A stretch of DNA of 64,000 bases from Adineta steineri. Its lineage: Eukaryota; Rotifera; Eurotatoria; Adinetida; Adinetidae. The notes under the pieces are model-generated. The model was not told the origin of the DNA. It worked only from the letters and a program-made list of their open reading frames with translations, and searched no databases. Both the position numbers and the translations under genes were made by a program. Numbering within the stretch: the stretch's first letter is position 1; the number at the start of each line of letters is the position of its first letter. Positions 21,859 through 34,679 of the stretch are shown here, piece after piece. The stretch spans positions 208,114-272,113 of the forward strand of contig CAJNOI010000076.1 in the NCBI GenBank assembly GCA_905250115.1, in the 5' to 3' direction.

Positions 21859-24787
21859 ATGAATGTCGATCATCGAGTTATTGCATTAATTGATATGGAT
21901 TGTTTCTATGTTCAAGTTGAACAACGACTTCAACCAGAATTTCTTGGTAAACCATGTGGTGTTGCACAATATTATACATGGAAAGGCGGTGGGTAAGTAC
22001 GATCAATTTGATATAAAATAATTTTAACCAGAAGAAATTATAATAATATAATATTTAGTCTTATCGCGGTAAATTATGAAGCTCGTGATTTTGGTGTTAA
22101 ACGAGGTAAATAAAATATTCTTTTTATGTGCAAGAACATGTTTATTTAATTTAGGTATGCGAGGTGAACAAGCAAAAGAACTTTGTCCTGATTTTCATGT
22201 ATTTCATGTTCAAGAAGTAAATGGAAAAGCAAACTTAACTAGGTAAAAACGAGTTATTAATTATAGAAAATCGACAAGACTAATTTTACATTATAAATAA
22301 CTATTTCATATGATTTATTGGAACAAAAAGTCTATCATATGATACAATGAAGAAGAAAAAAAAGTTCTTAAAACTTACAGTGAATTGATTACTTTATATA
22401 TATCCATCTTGAGCGTATAGATAAAGTTTGACTAGACTAATTTATAACTTACTGAAGGTCATCTTTTTGAGATACGATGGATATATTTTCTTCTTCTTCT
22501 ATCGATTAGAAAATTATAGGTTTTAACCTTCTTCTATTATATCGTATAAACGGCAATCTTCCCTAGATTATAATTTACAATATTATGATTAGAACTGTTT
22601 AGTAGACATATATAATTGTTTATAAAATTCATTTTATCCTGTTCTCATCATGTCAATAACTCTTGATGGATACGACGTATGTCGTTGGCGTCTTATTGAC
22701 AGAGGACATCGTCGCTAAGCAGACATTTGCCTTCATAATGCACATGTGGAAGGCCAAGTTCGATATGATTCTCTCGAGTAATGATGTTTGTCATCAGGGT
22801 TAAACCTAATTGAAAATATGAGGTTATTTTCAAAGTAGTTAGTTATACTATAATTCATTTGAGTTTATTTATGTTTTCATTGATATTCACTTGTTTTTAT
22901 TCAAGGTGCAATATGAATCTATTCATAAAAAAAATATTTTTTGTTTAATAGACTTAATAGAATTTGATGTAATAAAAACTAATTAATTTGATTTGTCATA
23001 GATATCGAGATGCTAGTGCTGATGTATTTCGTGTTTTAAATGCAAATTATAAACTTGTTGAAAAAGCAAGTATTGATGAAGCTTATGTTGATTTAACTGA
23101 AGATATTCAACGATTGAAAGAAAGTCAACTGAAATTAACAATAGATGATTTTCCATCAACACATTTAGCTGGTTTTACAACGAAAACAAATGATGAACGA
23201 ATAGAAATTGTTAATAAATGGTTAAAAGATTGTGAATTAGATGATGAAAAACGGAATTATGATCTTGTACTTGGTGCTTATCTTGTTGAAAAACTTCGAA
23301 AAAAAGTTAAAGAAGAAACCGGATTTTTTTGTTCAGCTGGTATTGCTCGAAATAAAGTAAAAACATTTCTTATTTCCAAAAAAACAAAAAAAAGAAATTC
23401 TTTTTCTGATAGATTTTAGCTAAATTATGTTGTGGATTCAATAAGCCAAGAAAACAAACTATTCTAACACATTCTGATATTGATCATGTATTTGATAATA
23501 CACCTGTACAAAAAATGTAAATAAATTCTTTTCAAATTCAAATAAAAATCTATTTATAATTTCATTTGATATATATTTAGTCAAGGTTTAGGTGGAAAAG
23601 CAGGTGACCGTGTTATGGAATTATTTAAAGTTGATAATATGGGTCAATTAAGAAAATATTCACTCGATGCACTTCAAGCATCTCTAGGTGAAAGTAATGG
23701 ATGTTGGTTATATAATTTAGTTCGAGGAATTGAAACAACACCTGTTAGTAGTAGAAATTTATATAAATCAATATCTGCAAGTAAAAATTTTCCTGGCAAA
23801 ACATCTTTGGATACTACAGAGAAAGTATAGTAGAAATTTAATTTAAATTAAATACGAATTGAAAAGTTTGTTTTCTTTTTAGGTTCGTTCATGGTGTCAA
23901 AATTTAGCTGAAGAAGTTTTTAATCGATTAGAAAAAGATCGTGCAGAGGTATGAAATGATTCTGTGAGAATATTTTAGTTATTAAATGAAATCGTGTTTT
24001 TTATTTCTAGAATAAACGTCGTGCAAAACTTTTAACAGTTACATGTACATCAGCTACAAATGAAACAATAGCTCGTTCATGTCCTATAAATGAATATTCA
24101 ATCGATCGATTTGCTAATGATGCTTATCGAATATTAAAACAATTTAATAAAAGTCCTTCTACATCTAATATTTATTCACCAGCTATTACTAATCTTGGTA
24201 TTGGTGCTGGAAAATTTCTAGATAGTGTTAATAGTAGATCAATAGCTGATTTATTTTCAAAACAAACAAATAAATCTGAACAAATAATATCAACTGAAAA
24301 TACAATCAATTGGCAAGAAGAAGATGAAGATGAAGATAATGAACAAGAAGAAACCATTACGGAAAAACCACCATCACCACCAGTAATATCACCAGTTAAA
24401 GGTGATTTCTTTCGGAAATTTCAAAAAAATGATGAACAAATGAAAACACCTGCAAAAATTGAAACAAAACCATCATCATCATCATCAATTACATCATTTT
24501 TTTCTCGTTATACAACAAATGAAAATAGTTGTAATTCAATACCTGAACAATCCGATGATCGATATATAACTTGTACAAAATGTAATAAGCCTATTTTAGC
24601 ATGGGATATGCCTGAACATGAAGATTTTCATTATGCACGTGAATTGCAGAAAGAAGAAAATAAAAATACATTTCAACCAGCAACTATAATAAAACCAACA
24701 AAACCAATGAAACGTAAAAATGAAAAGCAACAAAATGATAATCATACACTCGATGCATTTATTAATAAAAAATCGAAAAATCAATAG
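21859..24787 (+). CDS. POLH: DNA polymerase eta (Y-family translesion polymerase)
   Basis: The ATG at 21859 begins MNVDHRVIALIDMDCFYVQV with the first catalytic Asp in DMDCF. WKGGG, LIAVNYEARDFGVKRGMRG, KANLTRYR and SIDEAYVDLT (second and third acidic residues, DE) follow the human pol eta order. Little finger: KLLTVTCTSA. The C-terminal regulatory part has FF motifs matching REV1-interacting regions (GDFFRKF, SITSFFSRY). A UBZ zinc finger, CTKCNKPILAWDMPEHEDFH, has the C2H2 arrangement of POLH. It ends with a PIP-like HTLDAFINKK. The enzyme inserts bases opposite UV dimers. Introns are short except one of 759 bp (22243-23001). The stop lies only 150 bp before the next gene on the same strand. 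Confidence 0.96.
22243..23001 (+). other. Long POLH intron with inverted repeats
   Basis: This intron is about ten times the usual length here. It contains partly complementary stretches: ATATATCCATC near 22398 against GATGGATATAT near 22480, and GATACAATGAAGAAG near 22341 against a reverse complement of GATATAATAGAAGAAG near 22530. A GC-richer block at about 22640-22800 has TGTCAATAA facing TTATTGACA. These may be transposon remnants. No gene is evident. Confidence 0.4.
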
Positions 24788-24936
24788 TCTTTTGTGATTT
24801 ATATTGTATTAAGTCACATATTTTAATGTGTAATAATTGTATAGTTCATTAAAATTGTCATTTTTTTCTCTTCTAGATTTATCTAACTCTATGTATCAAA
24901 TAATATTTATTCATTATTTTCTTATTTTTAACAACA

Positions 24937-26685
24937 ATGATATCAATTTTGGATTTGCCCGATGATGTTTTAGTAGATCTTTTTTGTCGATATGTATCTA
25001 CAAAGGATTTAGGTCGAATTGAACAAGTGTGTCGAAGATTTCATGCTATACTTAACGATTATACATTGCCATGGAAAAAAGCACTTGCTCGATTAACAAA
25101 TGTATCATTTTCACAATTAAAAAATGCAGCTGGATGTCCAGCATTTGAAGTAAGATCAATGTACTGACCATTTTGAGGGTGCGAGTTGATTTTCTATTCT
25201 CCTGGAATCGTACCCACACTCGCACCCTCACCCATACCCGCACCCTTACCCACATCCACACTCTCACCCACACCCTATCAGCTAATTTTTTTCCTAAAAA
25301 CTAAACCGGTGTTATTATTTCTAATTCGTTCTAAATATGAATAATCGTTTTTTTCTTTAGAATATTCGTCATTCACCATCCATCATTTCACATCCATTCC
25401 ATTTACCATCTGATTATCAATATGAAATTCTATCTGAACGTTCAATTAATTCATCTCATTTACTTCCATTGGATTATCGTCGACCATCAAATCAATCCAA
25501 TACTTGCTCCAAACTTGACTGTGATATAAGACGTGTTTTTAATAATTATCGATATTTAATATCATTAGCACATCATTGGAATGGAGAAAATAAATATAAA
25601 AATCATACATTAATAAAATTTATTCGTCGAGCTCAAACATCTTTACTTCAATACGATGAACATAATCATCAATTATGGTTTACACATGATTATACATTAC
25701 GCTGTTTAAATTTATCTAATAATCAAATTGATCATTCATATGAATTTAATCATGATGATATACTTTGCTATAAAATTTATAATAATCATTTAATCTGTAT
25801 GGCAAATGGAAATCAATTAAGAATTATATGTCGACAAACAAATGATATATATCCATGTGAAAACAATCTAAATAATCCAGCAAATTTCGGTGAACGTAAT
25901 GATATACTTTCATTAGATATTTATTCAAATGATCAAGAACGATATTTAATCTTAAATGGTTCACGAGATCATACAGTTTCACGTATGTTATATAAAAATA
26001 GGAGATGTATAATAATGTATTTTGTTTAGTACAAACTTTTGATATATCTTCACGACTGAATCAACCTATATGGCGTACAAAACTTGATGATCGTGTTCTA
26101 GCTAGTCGATTTACAAGTGATGGAGGACATTTTCTTATTGGCACTGGTGGGACATTAAGTCCCTATCCATTAGCTTTATTTAATACAGAAAGAGCTAAAC
26201 CAATTCATGTATGTTTTATTTTTCTTAAATAATATAAGAAAATATGATTATGTTTTAAATAGTTATATAATGCAAATTATCGTCGTGGTGCTGGTGTTCG
26301 TTGTATTGAATGGGTTTCATCGAATGTATTCATTGCTGCAGGTTTTGATAATCAATTTAAAGAATTTGATTTACGTACAGGACAATGTCATTATACATTT
26401 GATGATGAATTTGCTAATGATTATTGTTCCTTAGCTGTATCTGTTGATGATCATAATGTTTCAAATGGAATAATTCTTGGTGGAAATCATAATTCAACTG
26501 TTCGTCTTGTTAATCGTAAACAACGTCAATTACAACAAGTTTTTTTTATTTCAAAAGAACGTAGTCCAGTACATAGTTTGGCTGTAACACCAGAATATCT
26601 ATTTGCATCTGTTGATCGATCAATAGTTGCATTGGATTTTACAAAAAATAACCGACAATTTCAACAGATTAATCACAAATTTTGA
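24937..26685 (+). CDS. F-box / WD-repeat protein (FBXW-type)
   Basis: The N-terminus is a clear F-box: ISILDLPDDVLVDLFCRYVS, TKDLGRIEQVCRRFHAIL, ending in the LPWKKAL region. Later exons give degenerate WD40-like blades, such as QLWFTHDYTLRCLNLSNNQ, LNGSRDHTVSVQTFDI, FIAAGFDNQFKEFDLRTGQC and ILGGNHNSTVRLVNRKQ. The design is that of an SCF ubiquitin-ligase substrate receptor. Length and weak repeats resemble FBXW4, but I do not assign it. Exons are joined by short introns, except a 211 bp intron (25150-25360) that contains a telomere-like foldback. The start is 150 bp after POLH, and TTTTTCTCTTCTAG upstream (near 24863-24876) could be a trans-splice or 5'UTR acceptor. Confidence 0.85.
25175..25276. 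repeat. Telomere-like foldback repeat, copy 6, inside an intron
   Basis: TGAGGGTGCGAGT is followed by a short loop and its exact complement ACTCGCACCCTCA. A degenerate (CCCACA)n-like array then continues to CACCCACACCC. It lies wholly within an F-box gene intron and leaves the coding sequence intact. It is the longest array of the family in the window. Confidence 0.8.
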
Positions 26686-27419
26686 AGATATATTTTCTAA
26701 TTAAGAAAAATTCCTTTGTTTTTTATACATTTCTTTTCCGGTGATAAAATAAACTTTAAATTTATATATATACAAAGCTAATCTTTTTAATCAGAATACA
26801 AAAATATATTGCAAGATCAAGTAATTTTCAGCATTCGTTTACAATAGAATTATTACCTATATGAAGAGTCTTATAACTAGCATACAGAAAAGATCTTTAT
26901 TGTACATATTGATAGATTTACGGCATTGATTATAGTCAAAGATATTCGTTACTTGTAATCATACAGAATATGACTGCAAACTTTCTAGCACTAACTTGTT
27001 CTTTTATCTGCTTTTCTTTGTATTGTATTGATTAGTTTTAAAAATATAGCATGATCTTTATTGATATATTACTCAATTTGATAACTTTAGCAAGTAGCAC
27101 TATTCAGTGATAAAAATAATCTCGAGTGAATTTTGCATCTTTTCCTAGATATATTTCGAAACGACTAACAAATTCTTATATAATATGTATTTTCCTGATG
27201 TTCTTATTCGCTTGTGTGAGAATATTAATATGTATATATATTTTTTCTTTTTGATGGTTTTTTTTCCTTTTTTCTTTTTTGTTTCTTCATAGAATATAAC
27301 AAAACACTCTAGCCCGATGTGTTCACAACAATAACAATAACATAAAAATTAAAAGAATAACAACATATTCGAGAATTTTCGTTATGATTATATCGTGATT
27401 GGGCTGTGAGAAAATCATT
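26686..27419. other. Convergent intergenic region
   Basis: AT-rich 3' flanks of the F-box gene (+) and the uS7 gene (-). No gene seen. Confidence 0.6.
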
Positions 27420-29128
27420 TTAACGATTTGATTTGGCTACACGTTCAAGTTCATCTTTACGTTTGATGGCGAATGATGTTGATGAACCCTGAAAAATAAA
27501 TAAATAAATATTAATTTTTATATTTATAGAGGAAAAAAGAAGTTTTTGTTGGAGCAGCCTATCAAACGATAATTCTAATAATTATCATTTGCGAATTGCA
27601 AATCTTCGAATTTTATTTCGCACACGTCGACGGTCAAGCCACATGAAATATAAACTGGCCAGACTTCTAATTGTGTGCCTTTTGCTTTTTTTTTCATAAT
27701 GAAAATAAACAGAGACTGATGATACAGAGGTTTGAACACAGTATCTTGTGAATACGTGCCGAACAACTGTATCCACTCAATCATGGTGGCTTAATGGGAG
27801 TCCCTCTTTCACAAAACCCGATTTTTAGAAAAACGCCAGTACTACTTTTTTTGCATAGTTTTTTGGGTGTCAATTCGCACTCATTATAGGAATTATGCAT
27901 TCCACTTTTGTTCACTGCTCTGAACCTAAAAATTATACATATTCTACGAAAGTCTGCTGAAATCTGCTTCTATAACTTTTCCTATGTATTTTTCGAAATA
28001 GGGTTTTTGATCGGAAAAATTGAAATAACTTCTTTCCCGTTCATGATATACCCAATATTTTTTTTTATTTTGTAAGTCGCGATGAGAGTTAATTTTTTTC
28101 TGCAGGGTTTTTATATGTAATTGCTGTGTTGAGAAAAGTAGGATTTCTTGTCGATGGGTCACAGGTTCTCCTGCTATTTTAAGACATATCTACTAAAATA
28201 GTCATAAAAATGAGCTAAAAAGGAGCTGAAAATTTGGTCTGGTCTGACCTATAGAACTGAAATTTTTACCAGAAGCGTATCTTACAAGGATAACTCATCG
28301 CCAAAATTTTTAGCCCAAAAAGACCATCCTAACTAGGAAATCATTTCTAAGGGGGGGGGGGAACTTCTCTTAAAATAATTGTAGAAATACATACTTTGGC
28401 GGCATTGATAAGTTCATCAGCAAGACATTCGGCAATTGTTTTTACTGATTTGAAAGCTGAATCACGTGCACCTTAATTAAAAATATGAATTTTAAAAAAA
28501 ACTATTTCTTATTAGATTATTTTTTTTATACCAGTGCAAAGTAAATAAAGCGATTGATTAACTCGTCGTAATGGTGAAACATCGACAGCTTGTCGTCGAA
28601 CTGTACCTTGACGACCAATACGTGTTGAATCTTCACGTGGTCCACTGTTAATAATAGCATTGACGAGTACTTGAAGTGGGTTCTAAATGATATATTATGA
28701 TTTTTAAAAAAAATGAATTTGTTTATTTTTATGTCTATATTACTTCGCCTGAAAGTAAATGAATGATTTCAAATGTATGTCGAACAATTCGAACAGCCAT
28801 TAATTTCTTTCCATTGTTACGTCCATGAAACATAAGTGAACAAACAAGACGTTCAACAATTGGACATGATGCCTTTCGAAAACGTTTTACTTGATATCGA
28901 CCAGCTGAATGTGGAAGAAATTTAGGTTGTTTTGCTCCAAGGATATAATCCTAGAAAAAAAAATAAACAATTATTTTCAAAAAAAATTTTTTTTAAATAA
29001 AAATATTTTACTTCGAGTGACATATCCGAAATTTGTACTTCGGCACCACTCCATTTTCCAAAAACTCGAATATCAGTTGCTGTTGTTTCCAAAGCATGAT
29101 GATCATCAGTTATCATTAAATCTGTCAT
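27420..29128 (-). CDS. RPS5: 40S ribosomal protein S5 (uS7)
   Basis: The ATG at 29126-29128 starts [20 protein letters not shown]. Exons join to KLFGKW-type [18 protein letters not shown], then [100 protein letters not shown] and the C-terminus [21 protein letters not shown]. This is near-invariant eukaryotic uS7, which contacts mRNA and E-site tRNA in the small-subunit head. The last intron (27489-28394) is 906 bp, far longer than the others, and holds repeat-like sequence. The stop is TAA at 27420-27422. Confidence 0.96.
27489..28394 (-). other. Long RPS5 intron with possible tRNA-derived remnant
   Basis: Within this intron the minus strand at about 27725-27795 has ATTGAGTGGATACAG (box A-like) and, some 40 bp later, GTTCAAACC (box B-like). 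The spacing fits a degenerate tRNA or tRNA-derived SINE, but no acceptor stem pairs. Further left in minus sense, an 11-G run lies at 28351-28361, and 28190-28320 resembles sequence near 45250-45370. Probably old repeat insertion. Confidence 0.35.
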
Positions 29129-30160
29129 GATGGTAGATTTTAATTTTCTCTTTTCTCACAAGGAAAGGAGATCGAAGAAACGAATCTAAAAAAAAATTGA
29201 AATAAAATAATCGTTAAATTTTCTTAGAGCTATATCTTTCGAAATAAAATAAAGATTATTGTTGTTGTTTTCTTTTTTTTTCTATTTTGTTTAAATATAA
29301 GTAATAGTCTCTGCAGCCATATTCAGTTACACGTTTAAAAGTCCTCATATTAGTCTTTGAACTTTTTTTGATTGGAGGAAACAAATTATTTCAATGGTTG
29401 GTTAATACCAATATCCAGAGAATATTTTATATATATATATAGTTTATGGATAGTGGATGTCAGAACAGAACGAATAAAAAAAAATAATAATAATGCAAAG
29501 AAATTATAACATACAATCTATATTCGGAAATAAATAACTAAAATAAAATAAAAATAAAAGTCTTCTATTTATATCGTTAAATTTATACACAACTAGTCTT
29601 TAACTGGCAGATTTGCTAAAATAAATATGATGCTTAGTTGACTAGTGTTTGATTAGATTTGACGTTTGATTTATTAAGTGGCACCTCAATCAATATAGCA
29701 CTTCAGAATTTCCGTTTTAGTTAATTCTTCTTTACGCATGATGGTGACATTTGAGCTTATAGCTTAATCGAATTAATAATGTCACTCTTCACATCATCAT
29801 CATCATCAATTAATTTCTCTTGGGATCGGGAACGATGGGAGAGAAAGCTTTTATAGGCACTACAACTCTGAATAGATGCAATATTCAACAATTGCTTTTG
29901 CGTGACATACACGATAGTATTATAGTTTCAATAGAGGTCGAAGCAATAAAAAAAGAGAAGAATAAGTAATTCTCGATGCTTGATGTAATCTTTGTATACA
30001 GCAACTTGATCGGTCGACTAATACATGAAGACAGAACGAACGAACGATACGAACGAACTGATTCGATCATCAACACAACTTTTTTGTACATATACAAAAG
30101 TAAAGAGTAGAGAGAAGGTCATAGGAAAGTTTGTTTCTGTTTGTCAGACACATAGTTTAA
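29129..30160. other. Divergent intergenic region
   Basis: Shared upstream region of RPS5 (-) and the winged-helix/phosphorylase gene (+). AT-rich; no gene or recognisable control element was identified. Confidence 0.55.
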
Positions 30161-33100
30161 ATGTCTACTCAACAGCACCATCGTACTGCTCGAGGTAAAA
30201 AAAAAGAAATTCTCATTAACTTTTTTGTCTTTATAAATACAGTTCATTAATTTTTGTCAGAATATATTGTTTTAATTCCATTACAAAAAACGTCAACTGT
30301 CAATATAGTTTCAATAGAAAGACAAAATCTTATTGATAAAACAGATAAAAATATTCTTCATATTGGTAGTGGATTGAATGATGATTTTATTATATATAAA
30401 AATTCTCAATCAGGTAATTGTTACAAAATATAATATTTGATTAAAACTAATTTGATTTATAATTAGTACAAGAAGAAAATGAACCAATTGAATTTTCCTC
30501 TCGATTTAAAGTCTTTATGATTGATAAGCAAACGAAAAAAATACATCAAGAAAATCGAATATTACATTTTTGGTTCTATGATCTTCAAACAGATGAATGT
30601 GTAAATGAAACAAATGAATTTATGCGTGTATTACTTAAATCCAATGAATTTCCTCGAGGTTAGATAATAAACTAATCTTATTATTATCATCATCACATGA
30701 AAGAATTATTCTAGATTATTTTTCATTTATTAAACGTTTAATGGAATTATTACGAACATTTTCAATAATACGAAAGATTCAACTAGAAATTCAAACACTA
30801 ACAGATAATAATCTTGATAATGATCATCCACGTACGTGATATTTTACTCTAATTAAAAAATAAGATATAGATATCATCAGTCATTTTTTGTCACACAATA
30901 TCAACTCTATATGATAAGACATATAATCAATATAGAGAGAATATAATATAATATATCTATTTTTTATTGTCTAGTTTTTATAAAGAATAAAATTGCTCAG
31001 ATAATTTGCATTGTAGTAGTAAAGTTACTTACTTTATTATAATCATAGTTATTGAGATTTGTTCTCTTTTCTTCTTCTTTTTTTTGTTTAGTATATGAAA
31101 ATAATCCTCAACGATATGGTGATATGGTTAAAGAAAGATTATTAGACTTGCTCGAACAAGCATTTCCTAATCCTATGTTAGTTAATGATTTGGCAAAGTA
31201 AATATATTTACATTATTTAATTTCCTGAATGAATAATTTCTTTATTTCCTTAACAAAAAAACTCCAGATATGTCGAGAGTGATGATCAAATAGTATTTCA
31301 ATATCTTGTGGAGTTAGAAGATAAAAATCTTGTTAAACATCTTGATCATGATGGTCAACAATGGACACGTGTTATTATATCGGCTGAAGAAGAAGATACT
31401 CATAGTTCGTAAACTATTGACAAGATAATCTTTTGTATTACTTTTTTTTGTCTTATAGAAGTTATTCTCTATAAATCAATTGCGGAATTATCAAGTACAT
31501 TTCGTCCAACAATTGCTATAATAACAGTGAATTATTTTGAAAAATTAGCAGTTGATGCTATGATTGAAAATAAAATTACATTCGTACGACATAAAGCAGG
31601 TAAATTATATAAAAGAAATTTTTTCAAAAAAAAAGATTATTTTTCTCTTTTAGGTGAATCAAATGTTTATACAATTGGTACAATTGGTTCACATCATGTT
31701 GTTTCAACAAAATTACCATTAATTGGTCGAAGTCGAACAGCACAAATTTCAACAGGAAGTACAACAACTCGATTATTAGGTACTTTTCAACATGTTGAAC
31801 ATGTTTTTATTATTGGTTGTGCTGGTGGTGTACCTCATTATACAGATGCAAACAAACATATACGACGTGGAGATGTTATAGTTGGATATCCAAATGAAGA
31901 AGATTATATTTATGGTAAATATTCTTTATTCATAACTGAGAACATTTAATGTCGAGTGTCTTTACTCATAAATAAGAGTATTTTGACATGTATATAAATG
32001 TCGTGATTGTTAAGTAGATCGTAATACTGCATTATCGATTGGTATGAAGGTGTATATCAACAATAGACGTCGAGATGACATTTGCAATGAATAATATGTA
32101 CACACACACACATATATAAATCTTTCATGTTATAGATAAAAGCTCATTATTATCTATTGCATAGTGATTGTTCGATTTCTTTCTTTCTCATATCGTTAGA
32201 TAAATATAAAATATTCCCCCTTGGGATATCATCTTTTTCTATATAGTTAACTATATTTCTGAACGTACACATATATGAGTATCGTATTTTATAACAGTAG
32301 CTGATGATTAATCGTAACGAAGAAGAAGAAGAAGAAGAAAAAGGATGAGATGCAATTTTATAGATTAATAGAAGAAGAATGTAAAAGAAATATTAGAATA
32401 ATTGACTACTTGCTTTTTTTTTAATACTAGTATCAAATGAAAATTTAATATTTCTTCTTTTATTCTTCGTCCACTAATATAAATTGTCGGTTTGTTATAC
32501 AAATAATTTAACTGTTCGTTGATCTATATGTTCCTTTTTTCCCTCATCTATTTGATTCTTACAAATGAGTTGCATTTTGTACGCGCGCGCGCGCATAGAA
32601 GAGGAGAGAATAAGCTTAATAAGAAAAGTTAAGATTTTGCTCACACTCGTTATTACTAAAACAGATGACGTAATCTAGATTAAGCATCATGCAAGTGAGT
32701 GATAAAGCTTGCACATTTTTAAACAACTCATTATATAGACATCTAACCTTGAATTTTATTACTCTTACACTAATTAAACAATAAATTCATATTATTTATT
32801 GCTTAATAAGAATATAAATCATATATTTTCTATAGGTATCTATGAAGCTGAACAATCATCTGAAGGTTATGAATTTGTTTCTACATGTTATAAACCAAAA
32901 AGTTTTGAACTTTATCAATTAATGGATCCAATAAAAGAAAATTATCAGCAAACAAATTTAACTCGACCATTAACACATAAATATCCATGGGAAAAGTTTC
33001 TTGAAGATGGTATACAATATTTACTTTCACATAATATTGATTGTTTACCACCATCAAATGATCATTTATATATTAAAATGGAAAATGGTGAAATTGTTGA

Positions 33101-33470
33101 AGTTGAACATCCAACTAAAGATAAAAAAGATTATACAAAACCAATAATACGTTTTGGTATGATAGCTGGTGGAAAAAATATTTTAACAAATGATTATTTC
33201 AAATCAACATTAAGTGAAAAATGTAATGTTTTATGTTTTGATTCGGAAATTGATCAAGTTATTGCTGCTATACAAGGAAATCGTACAGAATCATTTATGA
33301 TTATACGTGGAATATCAGATTATCATGATGGAACTTTAAATAAAGAATGGCAACCATATTCTTCTCTATGTGCTGCGTCATTTATGAAAACAATTATTTA
33401 TAAAATTCCAAGCAACCTACATTCTCATTCTTTTGGTGAAAATAATGATGATAATAATAATGTACTTTAG
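30161..33470 (+). CDS. Winged-helix plus nucleoside-phosphorylase fusion protein
   Basis: Exon 1 (30161-30194) gives MSTQQHHRTAR. An unrecognised N-terminal region of about 190 residues follows. A winged-helix-like segment then contains VKERLLDLLEQAFPNPMLVN, LAKYVESDDQIVFQYL and VELEDKNLVKHL. The rest is a PNP/UDP-phosphorylase fold: FEKLAVDAMIENKITFVRH, GTIGSHHVVSTKLPLIG, VEHVFIIGCAGGVPHYTDA, IRRGDVIVGYP, then FGMIAGGKNILTND, CNVLCFDSEIDQVIAAIQG, MIIRGISDYHD and WQPYSSLCAASFMKTI. The purine-site signature FEMEAAG of related phosphorylase domains is replaced by FDSEIDQV, so substrate or activity may differ. A 921 bp intron (31915-32835) splits the phosphorylase domain. Function unknown: a DNA- or protein-binding nucleoside sensor, or an enzyme. 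The next gene starts 101 bp downstream on the same strand. Confidence 0.8.
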
Positions 33471-33571
33471 AGAATTTTATACATTCCATTTTTTATACTT
33501 ATTCATTTTTTTATCATTTTATATATTCTATATATTTGATTATCAATAATAATAATATATTTCTAGATGAT

Positions 33572-34679
33572 ATGGGTAAAAATCGATATAATAATAGACG
33601 ACATCCATCAGTTATGTTGGATGCTGGCTATGTATCAATACGAGCAATTGATATATGTAGGTCATCAAAAATAATTGGTTTACATGGGAAAAAATTATTT
33701 TGTGTTATTTTAACAGTATTTATTCTTTTTTTAATTAGTTTTATAAATTTAACAGTAAGTTAAGAGATTTCAAAAGAATATCCATCTAATATATTTTTTT
33801 TCGAAGTGTCTCATAGTAATTATGTATAAACTTGATTGGACACCATTTCATAAAAATGGTTCAAAAGTATTTCGATTTGATAAAATAAATCAAAATATCG
33901 AATTATATAATCAAGTAACATTTAACGAAGCAATTTATACAACGAAAATTAAAGATTCATCACAAATTGATTTAGCATCTAATGATCAGGTTTACTAAAT
34001 ATAATTTATTTATTTCGAAGAAAACAAAATTTTTTTATTTCTCTAGATTGATATTTATGGTGATCATAATTCAATTTTATTTGATGATGATCAAATATTA
34101 ATGAATACAGAATATTTTCATATGAATCATAAGTTATTAGTCGATTTTAGTAATCTTCATTTATTTAAATTTGATGATAAAAAAAATACAAAAATACATC
34201 TTGATCATACCAATTCACAATACGTATGAAAAAATTATTTTATAATTAAAGATAAAAATTAAAATCTATTTTATTTAGATCTACAGTAAAGAATTAAATC
34301 TTACTGCACAAAATCATTTAACAATTTCCAAGGTGAATAAAGTATTATTTTCTGGTGAAAATTTAGTCATAAATACAAATAGACATAATCGACGATCAGT
34401 TATACGTTTTGATAATAATCCAAGGAAGTTAAAAAATTCTGATTATCGACAGGTATTTTTCGAAAAATAAAATTCTCATTTCTTAATCTTTTTTTCATAT
34501 AGAAATCTTCATTTGGAAATTTAAATTTTCAATCAGATTCACTATATTTTGATATACCACGATCATCATACGAAGAAAATCCTCGTCGGATTAAAGCAAA
34601 TGTCTATCGTATATGCATTTGTAATACAACACTTTTACTTTTACAGAGCTTTGCTCATCAGCCATGTCCTCTCTGTTAA
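33572..34679 (+). CDS. SGCB: Beta-sarcoglycan-like type II membrane protein
   Basis: The ATG at 33572 gives a basic N-terminus, then a conserved GYVSIRAIDICRSSKIIGLH and one transmembrane segment (LFCVILTVFILFLISFINLT), matching the GYIPID..GLRGRK plus TM arrangement of beta-sarcoglycan. The extracellular part has short beta-repeats (HNSILFDDDQILMNTEYF, HLTISKVNKVLFSGENLVIN) like the sarcoglycan stem. It ends with the family's Cys cluster, VYRICICNTTLLLL then QPCPLC. Five exons with short introns. Sarcoglycans join the dystrophin-glycoprotein complex in muscle. At about 240 residues it is shorter than the vertebrate protein (about 320). TTTCTAG six bases before the ATG could be a trans-splice acceptor. 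Confidence 0.85.

Noticed and set aside
25052..25273. Val/Arg/Trp repeat ORF on the minus strand
   Set aside because: It is the translation of the telomere-like array within an F-box gene intron.
27575..27784. 69-codon ORF in the RPS5 long intron
   Set aside because: The two overlapping frames show no homology; it lies in what looks like repeat-derived intron sequence.
27725..27795. Functional tRNA gene on the minus strand
   Set aside because: Box A- and B-like words are present but acceptor and anticodon stems do not pair; kept only as a possible SINE relic.
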